This document shows, piece by piece, positions 34,921 to 43,610 of a stretch of 64,000 nucleotides of DNA. A program made the translations under genes and the position numbers. Source of the DNA: Phycisphaeraceae bacterium D3-23 (GTDB lineage Bacteria; Planctomycetota; Phycisphaerae; Phycisphaerales; Phycisphaeraceae); NCBI GenBank assembly GCA_039555135.1, contig CP114179.1, positions 2,418,001 to 2,482,000 on the forward strand. The letters are read 5' to 3'. The notes under the pieces were generated by a model. That model had not been told where the DNA came from, did no database searches, and saw only the letters and a program-made list of their open reading frames with translations. Positions within the stretch are counted from its first letter, which is position 1. The number at the start of each line of letters is the position of its first letter.

Positions 34921-35778
34921 ATGGAATCGACCAAACTGTTGACCGCCTCACTGCTCACCGCCGGCCTGATGGTTGTCGGCACCTCCGCCAGCGCGGCCCT
35001 GACGGATAATCTTGTCGGCTACTACGAGTACGACAGCGACTTCACCACCTCGGCCGGCACGGTGGACGGTGTGGCCAACGGCGGCGCAACCGCGGGCGTC
35101 GCCGGCGGCATCGTCGGCAACGCGATGTCGGTGACCCCCACCGGCGGCGGCGCGGGCAGCCAGTTTATGTCCACCGCGCTGGGCTACGGCGGCGCGGCCC
35201 CCCTGGGCGACAACTTCTCCGTCAGCGCCTGGTACAACCTGCAGAACCCCGGCTCGTCGCAGTCCGCCCGGCACTTCGTGTTCGAGGGGGCCGACTCCTT
35301 CGACGTGTCCTACGGCATCCGCGAACTCGACGCCGACGGCATCGACGACGGCCAGGTCTTCACTCAGAACGGCGCGACCGGCGGGCTCGGCGCCCCCAAC
35401 CGTGTCGACGTGATCGACGCCGGCACCCCCGGCTGGCACCACGTACTCCAGACCTACAGCTCCGACGGCACGAACACCACGATCACCACCTATGTGGACG
35501 GTGTCGAGCTGGCCAACGCGCTCACGCTGACGACCACCGAGATCGTGGACACCGGCCTGCACTTCGGTGCCGCCCGCAGCAGCGCGGCCAACCGCGGTTT
35601 CGATGGCCTGATCGACGAGGTCGCCCTCTGGGACCGCGCCCTGACGGACCAGGAAGCCGCCAACGTCTACGCCACCGGCCTCGCCGGCAACGACCTGCGC
35701 AACGAAGTCCCCGAGCCCGGCTCGCTGGCGCTGCTGGGCCTGGGTGGCCTGCTGATCGCCCGCCGTCGCCGCGCGTAA
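34921..35778 (+). CDS. LamG-domain PEP-CTERM protein (tandem copy 2)
   Basis: A 285-aa paralogue of the preceding gene. ATG 34921 has the same GAGGAG and the same leader bases before it. Signal peptide [20 protein letters not shown]...SASAA is almost identical to copy 1, while the LamG body ([43 protein letters not shown]) has diverged. The tail [22 protein letters not shown] is again almost the same. This pattern fits duplication followed by change in the exposed domain. A terminator follows at 35795. Confidence 0.9.
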   Translation: MESTKLLTASLLTAGLMVVGTSASAALTDNLVGYYEYDSDFTTSAGTVDGVANGGATAGVAGGIVGNAMSVTPTGGGAGSQFMSTALGYGGAAPLGDNFSVSAWYNLQNPGSSQSARHFVFEGADSFDVSYGIRELDADGIDDGQVFTQNGATGGLGAPNRVDVIDAGTPGWHHVLQTYSSDGTNTTITTYVDGVELANALTLTTTEIVDTGLHFGAARSSAANRGFDGLIDEVALWDRALTDQEAANVYATGLAGNDLRNEVPEPGSLALLGLGGLLIARRRRA

Positions 35779-35794
35779 TCCCGATCCTCCTTCG

Positions 35795-35827
35795 CCGTGG
35801 CCCGCCTCACCGCGGGCCGCGGTTTTT
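35795..35827 (+). terminator. Rho-independent terminator after the LamG pair
   Basis: An 11-bp stem (CCGTGGCCCGC / GCGGGCCGCGG, one G-T pair) with a 6-base loop CTCACC, followed by TTTTT. It lies 17 bp after the stop codon at 35778. Confidence 0.85.
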
Positions 35828-35869
35828 GACGTGCGTAACCCAACACCCCCCTTTCCGATCGGACACACC

Positions 35870-36622
35870 ATGAAAACGCGTGGATTCACCCTCATCGAAC
35901 TGCTGGTCGTCATCTCCATCATCGCCCTGCTCATCGCGATCCTCCTGCCCGCCTTGGGCGCGGCCCGTGGCGCCGCCCGCGCGACACAGTGCGGCAGCAA
36001 CCTCCGGCAGATCGGCATCTCCGTCGTCGCCTACCAGACTGAGAACGACGGCCACATCTACGACCGTCGCAACTGGGGCCGATGGCTGATCAACCCGGCC
36101 CTCCCGTACGACGAGGCTAACCAGCTCGACCACACGGACGCCCAGGCCTTCTGGGGGGTGGCCTACGAGCAGTACACCGACACCGGCCGGGTCATCTACC
36201 AGTGCCCCGAGGCGCGCGAGACCGACCCCGTCCAGGCCGATGGCACTTTCGAGCAGGGCCACACCTTCAACACCTACGGGCTCAACGGGTACGGCTGGTC
36301 CTTCAGCCCCGCCTGGCGCAATATCTACTTCGACGACCCGAACACCACCGCCTTGTTCCAAGAAATCAACGGCGTCTGGCGCGGACGCAGCGTGGACAAA
36401 GTCGAGAACGCGAGCGGCACCGTCATGGCACACGACGCCTACGAGGCCGTGCTCGACGGCAACGGCGACACCCTCGACAACTTCTTCCAGTGGCCGGGCC
36501 TCGAACACGAGTACCTCCGCCACAACGGCGCCGCGACCACGATGTGGATGGACGGCCACGTCTCCAACGAGAAGGAGGCCGACTGGTCTTTCGAGATGTA
36601 TATCGGCCAGCCCCGCCCATGA
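35870..36622 (+). CDS. Prepilin-type protein with H-X9-DG motif
   Basis: A 250-aa pseudopilin-like protein. ATG 35870 places the class III leader [17 protein letters not shown] at the N-terminus, followed by the hydrophobic helix ending [14 protein letters not shown]. Near the C-terminus [15 protein letters not shown] matches the H-X9-DG domain common in planctomycete pseudopilins. The middle contains [13 protein letters not shown], a typical Cys-containing segment of this family. It lies between the LamG PEP-CTERM pair and an esterase gene (65 bp downstream), perhaps in one unit with the latter. Role unknown; a link to secretion or surface display is a guess. Confidence 0.88.
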   Translation: MKTRGFTLIELLVVISIIALLIAILLPALGAARGAARATQCGSNLRQIGISVVAYQTENDGHIYDRRNWGRWLINPALPYDEANQLDHTDAQAFWGVAYEQYTDTGRVIYQCPEARETDPVQADGTFEQGHTFNTYGLNGYGWSFSPAWRNIYFDDPNTTALFQEINGVWRGRSVDKVENASGTVMAHDAYEAVLDGNGDTLDNFFQWPGLEHEYLRHNGAATTMWMDGHVSNEKEADWSFEMYIGQPRP

Positions 36623-36687
36623 CCCCGGCCTTTAGCCGATGCGCCCCTTGCCCCGACCCGTACGTCATTGATCGGAACCCCTCCACC

Positions 36688-37911
36688 ATGCGTACCGCAG
36701 CGCCATCAGCCGGCGCCCGGCTTGACCCGCCTGCTCACCCGCAGCGCCGGGGCCTCCCGCTTGCCGGGCTTTACTGCGCCCTTGTCGCGGCCTGTGTATG
36801 GGCTGGGCCCGCCTCGGCGCAGCCGGATGTCATCGATGTCTACCTGATGGGTGGGCAGTCCAACATGGAAGGCGTCGGCCGAACCTCGCGCATCCCCACC
36901 GGGTACCTGCCTCAGGACAGCGTCCAGCTCTATCACTCCACCGGCACGTCCAGCGTCGGCGGGGCGAACCACTGGATCCCCAACCAGGCCAACGGCTACA
37001 CCGGCGGCCACTTCGGCCCGGAGATCGGGATGGGGCATGAGCTGATTGAACTCCAGCCCGACGCCGGCGTCGCCCTCATCAAGCACGCCAACGGCGGCAC
37101 CGACCTCGCCGAGGACTGGGACCCCGGCACGTTCGGCCAAACCCAGACCTACGGCCCGGAGTATCTCGCCTTTGTCAACACCGTCGCCGCCGGCCTCGCC
37201 GCCCTCGCCATCGAGAACCCCGACGCCGAGATACGCCTCGCCGGCATGGTCTGGCAGCAGGGCGAAGAAGACTCCAAGTTCGATCGCTTCTCGGCCGACT
37301 ACGGCCAAAACCTCGCGAACCTGGTCGCCAGGGTCCGTGAGGAGTTCGCCACGCCCGACCTGCTGTTTGTCCTCGGCACGGTCCACGACGTTGTCGGCAA
37401 CGAGGTCCCTGTCTACGTCTACAACGACCGCGTCATCGACGCGCAGCAGAACATCGACCAGTACTCGGGCCACGCGCTGTCGGTCAGCGGTGTACACGTC
37501 GTCGAGTCCTCGGGCTACGCGACCCACGGCGACGTCATCGACGGCTTCCGCGATAATGACTTCGCACATTTTACCGGCGACGCGCTGGTCGATCTGGGCG
37601 AGGCCTACGCCTGGGCCTTCACCGAGGCCGAATCCCTACGCGGCGATGTCAGCGGTGACCGGAGCGTTGGGGTCGAGGACCTCGACATCCTCCTGACGAA
37701 CTGGGGGCAGGCCGTCACACCCGGTGACTTCTCGGCGGGCGACGCGGACTTCAGCGGTGCCGTCGGGCAGGGCGACCTGGACCTGGTTTTGCTGAACTGG
37801 TCCAACGGCGCACCACCCGCCGTCGAGATCCCCGAGCCACAGTCTGGGTTGATCCTGGGCTCGGCGCTGTGGGCGTTGTGCGTTTCGCGTGGACAGAGGG
37901 CTGTGCATTGA
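36688..37911 (+). CDS. SASA-type carbohydrate esterase with dockerin-like repeats and PEP-CTERM-like tail
   Basis: A 407-aa secreted SGNH esterase of the sialate O-acetylesterase type. After a long N-region and signal segment (CALVAACVWAGPASAQ) the nucleophile motif is VYLMGGQSNMEG. Further blocks are KHANGGTDLAEDW, MVWQQGEEDSKF and a late ESSGYATHGDVIDGF / DNDFAHFTGDA carrying the likely catalytic Asp-His. Two dockerin-like repeats (GDVSGDRSVGVEDLDILLTNWG-type and GDADFSGAVGQGDLDLVLLNWS-type) precede an IPEPQSGLILGSALWALC tail ending without the usual Arg cluster (CVSRGQRAVH). It probably removes acetyl groups from extracellular glycans. Its stop overlaps the TTG start of the transporter gene. 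Confidence 0.85.
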   Translation: MRTAAPSAGARLDPPAHPQRRGLPLAGLYCALVAACVWAGPASAQPDVIDVYLMGGQSNMEGVGRTSRIPTGYLPQDSVQLYHSTGTSSVGGANHWIPNQANGYTGGHFGPEIGMGHELIELQPDAGVALIKHANGGTDLAEDWDPGTFGQTQTYGPEYLAFVNTVAAGLAALAIENPDAEIRLAGMVWQQGEEDSKFDRFSADYGQNLANLVARVREEFATPDLLFVLGTVHDVVGNEVPVYVYNDRVIDAQQNIDQYSGHALSVSGVHVVESSGYATHGDVIDGFRDNDFAHFTGDALVDLGEAYAWAFTEAESLRGDVSGDRSVGVEDLDILLTNWGQAVTPGDFSAGDADFSGAVGQGDLDLVLLNWSNGAPPAVEIPEPQSGLILGSALWALCVSRGQRAVH

Positions 37912-39326
37912 ATTCCGTCAGCACCATCCCAGCGTCCCAGCCCGGCTTCCGCACCGCGCAGTGGCGCATCCTGCTGGCGACGATGTTCTGCTACCTGTTC
38001 TTTTATACGGGCCGGCAGACCTTCGGCTTCGCGATCCCGGGGATGCAGGAAGACCTCGGGCTGAGTAAGGCGCAGCTCGGGCTCGCCAGCGCGGTGCTGC
38101 TCTGGTCCTACGCCCTGGGCCAGGCGGTCAACGGGAACCTGGGCGACAAGTTCGGTGGGCGGCGCATGATGAGCGCCGGGGCGATCGCGTCGTGCGGGCT
38201 CAACTGGGTGGTGAGCTTTGGCACGAATCTCTGGTCGCTGATGGTCCCTTGGGGCGCGAACGGTCTGGCGCAGTCGATGGGCTGGGCGCCGGGCAGCCGG
38301 GTCCTCTCCAACTGGTGGGGCCACCACGAGCGGGGGAAGGTCTACGGGTTCTATGTCTTCGCGGCGGGGATGTCGTCGGTGCTGTCGTTCGTGACGTCGC
38401 TGCTCATCATCCAGACGTTCGCGATGGACTGGCGGTGGATCTTCCGCCTGCCGGTGTTGTTGCTATTGGTCGGTGGGGTGACGTACTTCCTGGTGTCGCG
38501 CGACCGGCCGGAGGACCTGGGGTATGAAGGCCTCGCCGACGAGGGCGCGGGCGAGGATGACGACGCGGGGGTGGAGGGGACGGATTTCGAACGCAGTGTG
38601 TGCGCTCGGTGCGGCTACTCGGTGCTGCCGGATTACAAAGACGGCTGCCCGGAGTGCGGCGTGGACCTGTCGATGAGCGGGGCAGTCGTCGCGCCCGACG
38701 CCTTCGAGGACACGTCATTCAAGCGGTACATGCACGTCCTGAAGAACTGGCGTTTCCTGATCGCGAGTCTGGCGATCGGGTTCCAGAGCATTGCGCGCTA
38801 CGGGCTCCTGATCTGGGTGCCCGTGCATTTCCTCGGCGCAACGTGGAAGAAAGACCCCGGCGGGCAGTGGATCTCGCTCGCGCTGGCGGTCGGCATGGCG
38901 GCCGGGGCGCTGTCCAGCGGATACATCTCGGACAAGCTGTTCCATGCTCGGCGTTGGCCGTTGATCTGCCTGTTCATGACGCTCGCGGCGGTCGCGTCGC
39001 TGTCGATGTTCCTCATCCCGCACGGCGGGTCGTACCGCTGGCTGGCGGTCGGGATGCTCTTCCTCTGCGGGTTTTTTGTGTACGGCCCGCAGTCGGCGTT
39101 CTGGGCGCTGTGCCCGGACCTCTTGGGCCACCGACGCGCGGGCACCGGCACGGGCGTCATGAACACGTTCGCCTACGTCTTCGCGGGCATCGGCGAGCCG
39201 ATCATCGGGCACGTGTTGGAGAGCTACCAGACCGCCGAGGGCGACGACTTTACGAAACTCATCTTCCCGATCGTCGCCGGGGCGTGCCTGGTCAGCGCGG
39301 CGATCTCGCTATTCATCCGGCGGTAA
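37908..39326 (+). CDS. MFS transporter (organophosphate/GlpT type) with inserted zinc ribbon
   Basis: A 472-aa membrane transporter with about 12 helices. The N-terminal FFYTGRQTFGFAIPGMQEDL and GLSKAQLGLASAVLLWSYAL resemble the organophosphate:phosphate antiporter family (GlpT/UhpT). The central loop between helices 6 and 7 holds CARCGYSVLPDYKDGCPECG (Cys232, 235, 247, 250; CxxC-x11-CxxC), a zinc ribbon not expected in MFS proteins. I take TTG 37908 as the start: AGAGGG stands 8 bp before it and it overlaps the esterase stop (TTGA), which implies coupling. The gene lies between an esterase and a PhoD phosphatase, so import of a phosphorylated organic compound is plausible. Confidence 0.85.
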   Translation: MNSVSTIPASQPGFRTAQWRILLATMFCYLFFYTGRQTFGFAIPGMQEDLGLSKAQLGLASAVLLWSYALGQAVNGNLGDKFGGRRMMSAGAIASCGLNWVVSFGTNLWSLMVPWGANGLAQSMGWAPGSRVLSNWWGHHERGKVYGFYVFAAGMSSVLSFVTSLLIIQTFAMDWRWIFRLPVLLLLVGGVTYFLVSRDRPEDLGYEGLADEGAGEDDDAGVEGTDFERSVCARCGYSVLPDYKDGCPECGVDLSMSGAVVAPDAFEDTSFKRYMHVLKNWRFLIASLAIGFQSIARYGLLIWVPVHFLGATWKKDPGGQWISLALAVGMAAGALSSGYISDKLFHARRWPLICLFMTLAAVASLSMFLIPHGGSYRWLAVGMLFLCGFFVYGPQSAFWALCPDLLGHRRAGTGTGVMNTFAYVFAGIGEPIIGHVLESYQTAEGDDFTKLIFPIVAGACLVSAAISLFIRR

Positions 39327-39356
39327 AAGAATGCACCGCAAGTCAAGGACATAGAT

Positions 39357-41456
39357 ATGACAAAGGGTATCAATCGGCGTACGTTCGTGACCGGTGCCGC
39401 CGGTGCGGTCTCGGCCGCCATCGCAGGCGGTACTCATGCACAGACCCCCCAAAGCAAATCAGCGACGCAGGACGGCGGCTTGCCCGGTCGCGGGCTGCGC
39501 GCCGCGGTACTGGAGTACCGCGACCGCTGGACGGATGAGTCCACGGGGCTCGGCCCGTTGCTGGAGCGGGCCGGGGTCGAGGTCGTCGAGCTGGACCTTA
39601 GCCGGCCCGCCGACCGGCAGCGTGGGGGGGTGGACCTGATCGTGTTCGGGTCGTTTGTGAACAACGGCGAGGACTACGCCCGCTACATCGAGCGCCACGG
39701 CGACGCGCTGCGCACCTTTGCGGCGCGCGGCGGGGTCGTGCTGGAGATGACCCAGTCCGACCAGTTCGGCAACACGGTCACGTATCTCCCGCGGGGCGTC
39801 GAGGCCGTGCGCGGCGACCGGGACCTGAATGTCGTCTTCCCGATCGCGGCCGACCACCCGATCGTCGCCGGCTGGTTTGCCGAGGGCGAGGACCGGCTGG
39901 ATCACGGGGCCCTGGACCGCAACAACGTGAACTGGGAGAGCGTGGACCGCTGGGCGGGGATGCGCGTGCTGCTCGCCTCGGAAGAAGGTGGCGGGTCGCC
40001 CGCGCTGCTCGAAGCGGCGCACGGCGACGGCCGGCTGCTCGTCTGCGGGCTCTGGCTGGATAAGTGCTACAACGCGGACGGCGAACCGACGCAGTCGGCC
40101 CGCGCGATCCAGCGCAGCGAAGCGTTCTTCGCTGCCATCGCGGGCTACGTCGCGCTCGTCAAGCAGGGCGAAGCGCCCGACGTTGAGCCCACGCCGATGC
40201 CCACGCAGCCCCCCACCGGGCCCATGGTCGGCCACGTCGATACCGAGCGTGCGCGCGTCTGGTTCCGCCCCGGCCAGGACCACCACCGCCAGCAACGCTG
40301 GGTCTGCACCCTCGAAACAGATGACGCCCGGCCCGCACGCTTCGACGCACGCATCGACCCCGACCACGACTTCACCGGCATCGTCGAGATCACCGGGCTC
40401 CAGGCCACGACCGACTACCACTTCGCCATCCGCCCGCGCGGCGACGAAGACTACAACGCACTGCAAGGCACCTTCACCACCCCCCCGGCGAACGACACGC
40501 CGACGAAGATCACGCTGGGCATGGGCTCGTGTGCACCCTCCGACCCCAGCCACATCTGGACCCGTGTCGTCGAAGAGGGCTGTACCGGCTTCATCTTCCT
40601 CGGCGACACGCCCTACGTCGACACCTCCGACCTCGGCCAGGCCCGCGCCAAGCACCGCCGCTTCCTCGCACAGCCCGAGATCAGCGAGATGGTCCGGCAG
40701 ATGCCTTGCTGGGGCACGTGGGACGACCACGACTTCGGCCGAAACGACGGCCACGGCGACTTCCCCGGCAAACACGCCTGCCGCGCCGCCTTCACCGAGT
40801 ACCGCGCCAACGCGACCTTCGGCCACGACGAACGCGGCAACCTCCAGGCCGAACGCTTCGGCGAGGGACGAGGCATCTACACCTCCTTCCGCTACGGCCC
40901 GCTGGAGATGTTCCTGATCGACCCGCGATGGTTCAGCCGAACCGAGCCCAGCTGGGCCAACCCCGACGAGCACACCTGTATGGGCGAGACGCAGTGGGAA
41001 TGGTTCCGTGAGGCGCTCAAAGCCAGCGACGCGACCTTCAAGTGCATCGCCACCGGGATGATTTGGGACGACAAGGAAAACTCCGAGAAGGACGACTGGG
41101 GGACCTACCACTACGAACGCGACGCGATCTTCGACCTGATCAAAGACGAAGCCATCCCCGGCTGCTTCCTGCTCGGCGGCGACATCCACGTCTCCCGCGC
41201 ACTCAACTACGGGCCCCGCGTCGGCTATGACCTCTGGCAGTTCATCGTCAGCCCGATGCACGGCCGCACGATCGCCTCGCTGAACGTCCCGCACCCCAAC
41301 CTCGTGCACGACGCGGTCGAGCCCTATGTCTTTTTGAAGATGGAGATCGACACCACGGCTTCGCCGGCGACACTCGACGCGATGTGGATCAACCGCGACG
41401 GCCGACGCATCTTCGCGGTGAACACGACGGCGGATGAGCTCAGCCCGGGTGGGTAG
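39357..41456 (+). CDS. PhoD-type alkaline phosphatase with extra N-terminal domain
   Basis: A 699-aa Tat-exported phosphatase/phosphodiesterase. ATG 39357 follows AAGGA; the signal is INRRTFVTGAAGAVSAA. Residues about 35-265 form an alpha/beta domain resembling class I amidotransferase/ThuA-like folds (LRAAVLEYRDRW, VDLIVFGSFVNNGEDY, GDGRLLVCGLWLD). Then comes a PhoD-type Ig-like part (about 290-380) and the catalytic region with MGSCAPSDPSH, FIFLGDTPYVD, WGTWDDHDFGRND, FLIDPRWFSR and LLGGDIHVSRA, whose Asp and His residues bind the metals. It probably releases phosphate outside the cell, beside an organophosphate-type transporter. The N-terminal domain is not part of standard PhoD. Confidence 0.9.
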   Translation: MTKGINRRTFVTGAAGAVSAAIAGGTHAQTPQSKSATQDGGLPGRGLRAAVLEYRDRWTDESTGLGPLLERAGVEVVELDLSRPADRQRGGVDLIVFGSFVNNGEDYARYIERHGDALRTFAARGGVVLEMTQSDQFGNTVTYLPRGVEAVRGDRDLNVVFPIAADHPIVAGWFAEGEDRLDHGALDRNNVNWESVDRWAGMRVLLASEEGGGSPALLEAAHGDGRLLVCGLWLDKCYNADGEPTQSARAIQRSEAFFAAIAGYVALVKQGEAPDVEPTPMPTQPPTGPMVGHVDTERARVWFRPGQDHHRQQRWVCTLETDDARPARFDARIDPDHDFTGIVEITGLQATTDYHFAIRPRGDEDYNALQGTFTTPPANDTPTKITLGMGSCAPSDPSHIWTRVVEEGCTGFIFLGDTPYVDTSDLGQARAKHRRFLAQPEISEMVRQMPCWGTWDDHDFGRNDGHGDFPGKHACRAAFTEYRANATFGHDERGNLQAERFGEGRGIYTSFRYGPLEMFLIDPRWFSRTEPSWANPDEHTCMGETQWEWFREALKASDATFKCIATGMIWDDKENSEKDDWGTYHYERDAIFDLIKDEAIPGCFLLGGDIHVSRALNYGPRVGYDLWQFIVSPMHGRTIASLNVPHPNLVHDAVEPYVFLKMEIDTTASPATLDAMWINRDGRRIFAVNTTADELSPGG

Positions 41457-41469
41457 GACCACCCTGCAC

Positions 41470-41571
41470 GGGTGCCACACAACTGGCCGCAGGCCTGCTG
41501 TGTGCCAGAATGAAACAACGCAGTTCGTCAGCCGCACACAGCACAGCCCGCCGGGCAGTTGTATGGCACCC
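41470..41571. repeat. Inverted-repeat element, family A (copy 2)
   Basis: 102 bp with the same ends as the element at 1170-1273 (GGGTGCCACACAACTGGCC and its partner) and inner CTGCTGTGTG / CACACAGCA arms. It lies between the convergent phoD and rpiR-like genes and may double as a terminator for both. Confidence 0.75.
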
Positions 41572-41604
41572 CCGGCTGAGTGCGTGCATCAACTGGCCCA
41601 CCCC

Positions 41605-42480
41605 TCACACGCGCCGGTCCGAGATCGCGTTGTAGGTCTGCTCGACCACCTTATCCGCATCGGGCCGCAGCGAGAACAGCTTGTCAAAGACGATGTCGAG
41701 AGCGAAGTTGCTCGCGACGTTCGAGAAAACCTCGCAGGCCAGCGGGTCGCGGTCGGTCGCGCTGTAGAGCTGGTGGTCGGCGATCTTCGCGAGCGGGGCC
41801 TTCACGAAGTTGGTGAGCGAGACGACGGTCGCCTTCTGTTTTTTGGCGATCTCGGCGGCGGAGAGGATGTCCTTGGTCGCGCCCGAGAAGCTGATGGCGA
41901 AGAAGACGTCGCCTTTGTGGAGGAGCGCGGCTTGGATCGCCATCACGTACCCCTCGGTCATCGGCTGGGACGGGATGCCGATCCGCGACAGCCGGTAGTT
42001 GAACCCGACCGCGAGCGGGGCCGACCCCGCGACCCCCGCAATCAGCACGCGGTTGGCCCGGTCCAAGACCTTGGCGATCCGGGCGACCTCCTTCTCGTCG
42101 ATCAGTTCCGCAGTACTGGCGATCTCCCCCTGGATCTTTTCGACATGGGCGCGGAGCGGCGACGCGTTGATATCCGTGTTCGGCAAGGACACGCCCGCCA
42201 GTTCCCGGCCCAAGAGTACCTTGAAGTCTTGGAACCCCCGGCACCCGATCTTCCGGCAGAATCGGATAATCGTGCCATACCCCAGCCCCCCCTTGTCTAC
42301 CACCTCGGTGATCGACCAGAGCGCCGACTCTGGGTGGGCCAGAAAAAAGTCCCCCACCCGAAGCTCTGCTGCAGTGAGCTGCCCCTTGATTGCTGAAAAG
42401 CGCAGCGGGAATCCGCCTTCCAGCACGGGGGGGGCGTCGGATCGTTGTGGTACGGCTGAACGCTGCTTTGAGTCACTCAT
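41605..42480 (-). CDS. MurR/RpiR-family transcriptional regulator
   Basis: A 291-aa regulator. The N-terminal RpiR HTH (about 30-100) shows LTAAELRVGDFFLAHPE, ALWSITEVVDKGGLGYGTIIRF-type sequence (GYGTIIRFCRKIGCRGFQDFK), and the C-terminal SIS sugar-phosphate domain (about 145-270) has ANRVLIAGVAGSAPLAVGFNYRL and VFFAISFSGATKDILSAAEIA. ATG 42480 begins MSDSKQR; the upstream frame is not conserved-looking. Such regulators sense phosphosugars, for example MurNAc-6-P; anmK and murQ lie 9-10 kb away, so control of them is possible but not shown. It is convergent with phoD. Confidence 0.92.
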   Translation of the reverse strand: MSDSKQRSAVPQRSDAPPVLEGGFPLRFSAIKGQLTAAELRVGDFFLAHPESALWSITEVVDKGGLGYGTIIRFCRKIGCRGFQDFKVLLGRELAGVSLPNTDINASPLRAHVEKIQGEIASTAELIDEKEVARIAKVLDRANRVLIAGVAGSAPLAVGFNYRLSRIGIPSQPMTEGYVMAIQAALLHKGDVFFAISFSGATKDILSAAEIAKKQKATVVSLTNFVKAPLAKIADHQLYSATDRDPLACEVFSNVASNFALDIVFDKLFSLRPDADKVVEQTYNAISDRRV

Positions 42481-42994
42481 TACTGACGATCGGAGGTAAG
42501 GGGGACGCATTTTACTGTCTCGGGCACAGGGCACATCAGGATTGCTTGAAGTTCCTCGCATGAGCCATGACGCGGTGGTCAGCCGGGCGATCGCGCGCCT
42601 GTTTGACTGTCTGGACGATCCACGTGTCAGCCGCACCCAGCGTATGCCGCGACGTTGGATGATTCGAAGATCGACACGTTCTGGGTCGCCTCGGATGCCG
42701 ATGCTCCGGTCGGGGCTGCGCCCTCCCCCGGCTCGGCATCGGGTCACACCACCCCCGACTCTCTCAAGACGAGTAGACCCAAGAACCCGCGGGGGTCTGC
42801 CTCAAACGCAAAGCCCGCCAGCTCCAGAGCGGCGTCATCGCGTTCAACCACACACTTTTTGAACAGGAACCCGGTCGCGGCGGTGAACGCTACGGCCGGG
42901 ACGAATCTGAGCGGGGCCGTTCAGAAAAGACGTCGATGCCGGCGTCGCGGCCCACCAACAAAACCCGTGAGGGCGTTTCGTACACCAGGGGTAA
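42481..42994. other. Gene-free stretch between the regulator and tRNA-Pro
   Basis: About 514 bp. Reading frames here are short or run into the tRNA and have no recognisable motif or ribosome site. The first part must hold the promoter of the leftward RpiR-type gene, but no clear -35/-10 pair is visible. I see no RNA structure or repeat that I can support. Confidence 0.4.
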
Positions 42995-43069
<75 letters not shown>

Positions 43070-43098
43070 TGCGTGCGGGCAGTATAGCGGGCCTTGGG

Positions 43099-43593
43099 TC
43101 AGAGCATATTGTTCATTTCTAAATGTTTGAAGAACAGCCCGCCGACGAGCCCGGCGGGCAGGGAGGCGACCATCCCCGGGAACGACGCGGTCAGCGACAT
43201 CGCAAACGCACCCGCACAGCCCAGGACCAGGCAGCCCAGCAGGCCGAGTTCCCCACGGGGCGAGATCAGCGCCAGCATCGCGACGACACACGCGGTCAGC
43301 CACAGCGGGTACACCAGCACCGCCCCGCAGCAGGTCCAGTCGAGGAACGGGATGACCCCGCTCCAGAACCCCGCGACGATAAGCTGGCCCACGGCCACGA
43401 GCGCGATGAAACTTAGCAGCCGTCGGCCGCGGATCTGCCACTGCCCGACCCAGAAGCCCGGCTCGTCGGCCGTGCGATACGTCGTCCGCTTGTTCCAATT
43501 GAATTCGCGCCCGCACTCCGGGCATTCGCCGCTGGGGATCCCCCGCAGCGCGTAGCCGCAGTCGCGGCAGGTCGGGTTGCGGTCGTCGGGCAT
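43099..43593 (-). CDS. Zinc-ribbon membrane protein of unknown function
   Basis: A 164-aa protein. The N-terminus has a CxxC-x11-CxxC ribbon (Cys9, Cys12, Cys24, Cys27; CRDCGYALRGIP...CPECGREF), then about four hydrophobic segments (LLSFIALVAVGQLIVAGFW, CCGAVLVYPLWLTACVVAML, LGLLGCLVLGCAGAFAMSL and the C-terminal GLVGGLFF). This cytosolic ribbon plus membrane bundle is common in planctomycetes and has no known function. ATG 43593 lies 17 bp after the phosphofructokinase stop, so the two are probably cotranscribed. The same ribbon spacing appears inside the MFS transporter at 37908. Confidence 0.8.
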   Translation of the reverse strand: MPDDRNPTCRDCGYALRGIPSGECPECGREFNWNKRTTYRTADEPGFWVGQWQIRGRRLLSFIALVAVGQLIVAGFWSGVIPFLDWTCCGAVLVYPLWLTACVVAMLALISPRGELGLLGCLVLGCAGAFAMSLTASFPGMVASLPAGLVGGLFFKHLEMNNML

Positions 43594-43610
43594 GATCCTC
43601 CCCGAAGTGC

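Noticed and set aside
36202-36687. N-terminal extension of the esterase frame
   Set aside because: It overlaps the prepilin-type gene in another frame and reads as Arg-rich noise; the signal peptide follows ATG 36688.
39459-41537. Leftward ORF of 692 codons opposite phoD
   Set aside because: Long antisense frames are common in GC-rich DNA; the plus strand encodes a clear PhoD protein with all motifs.
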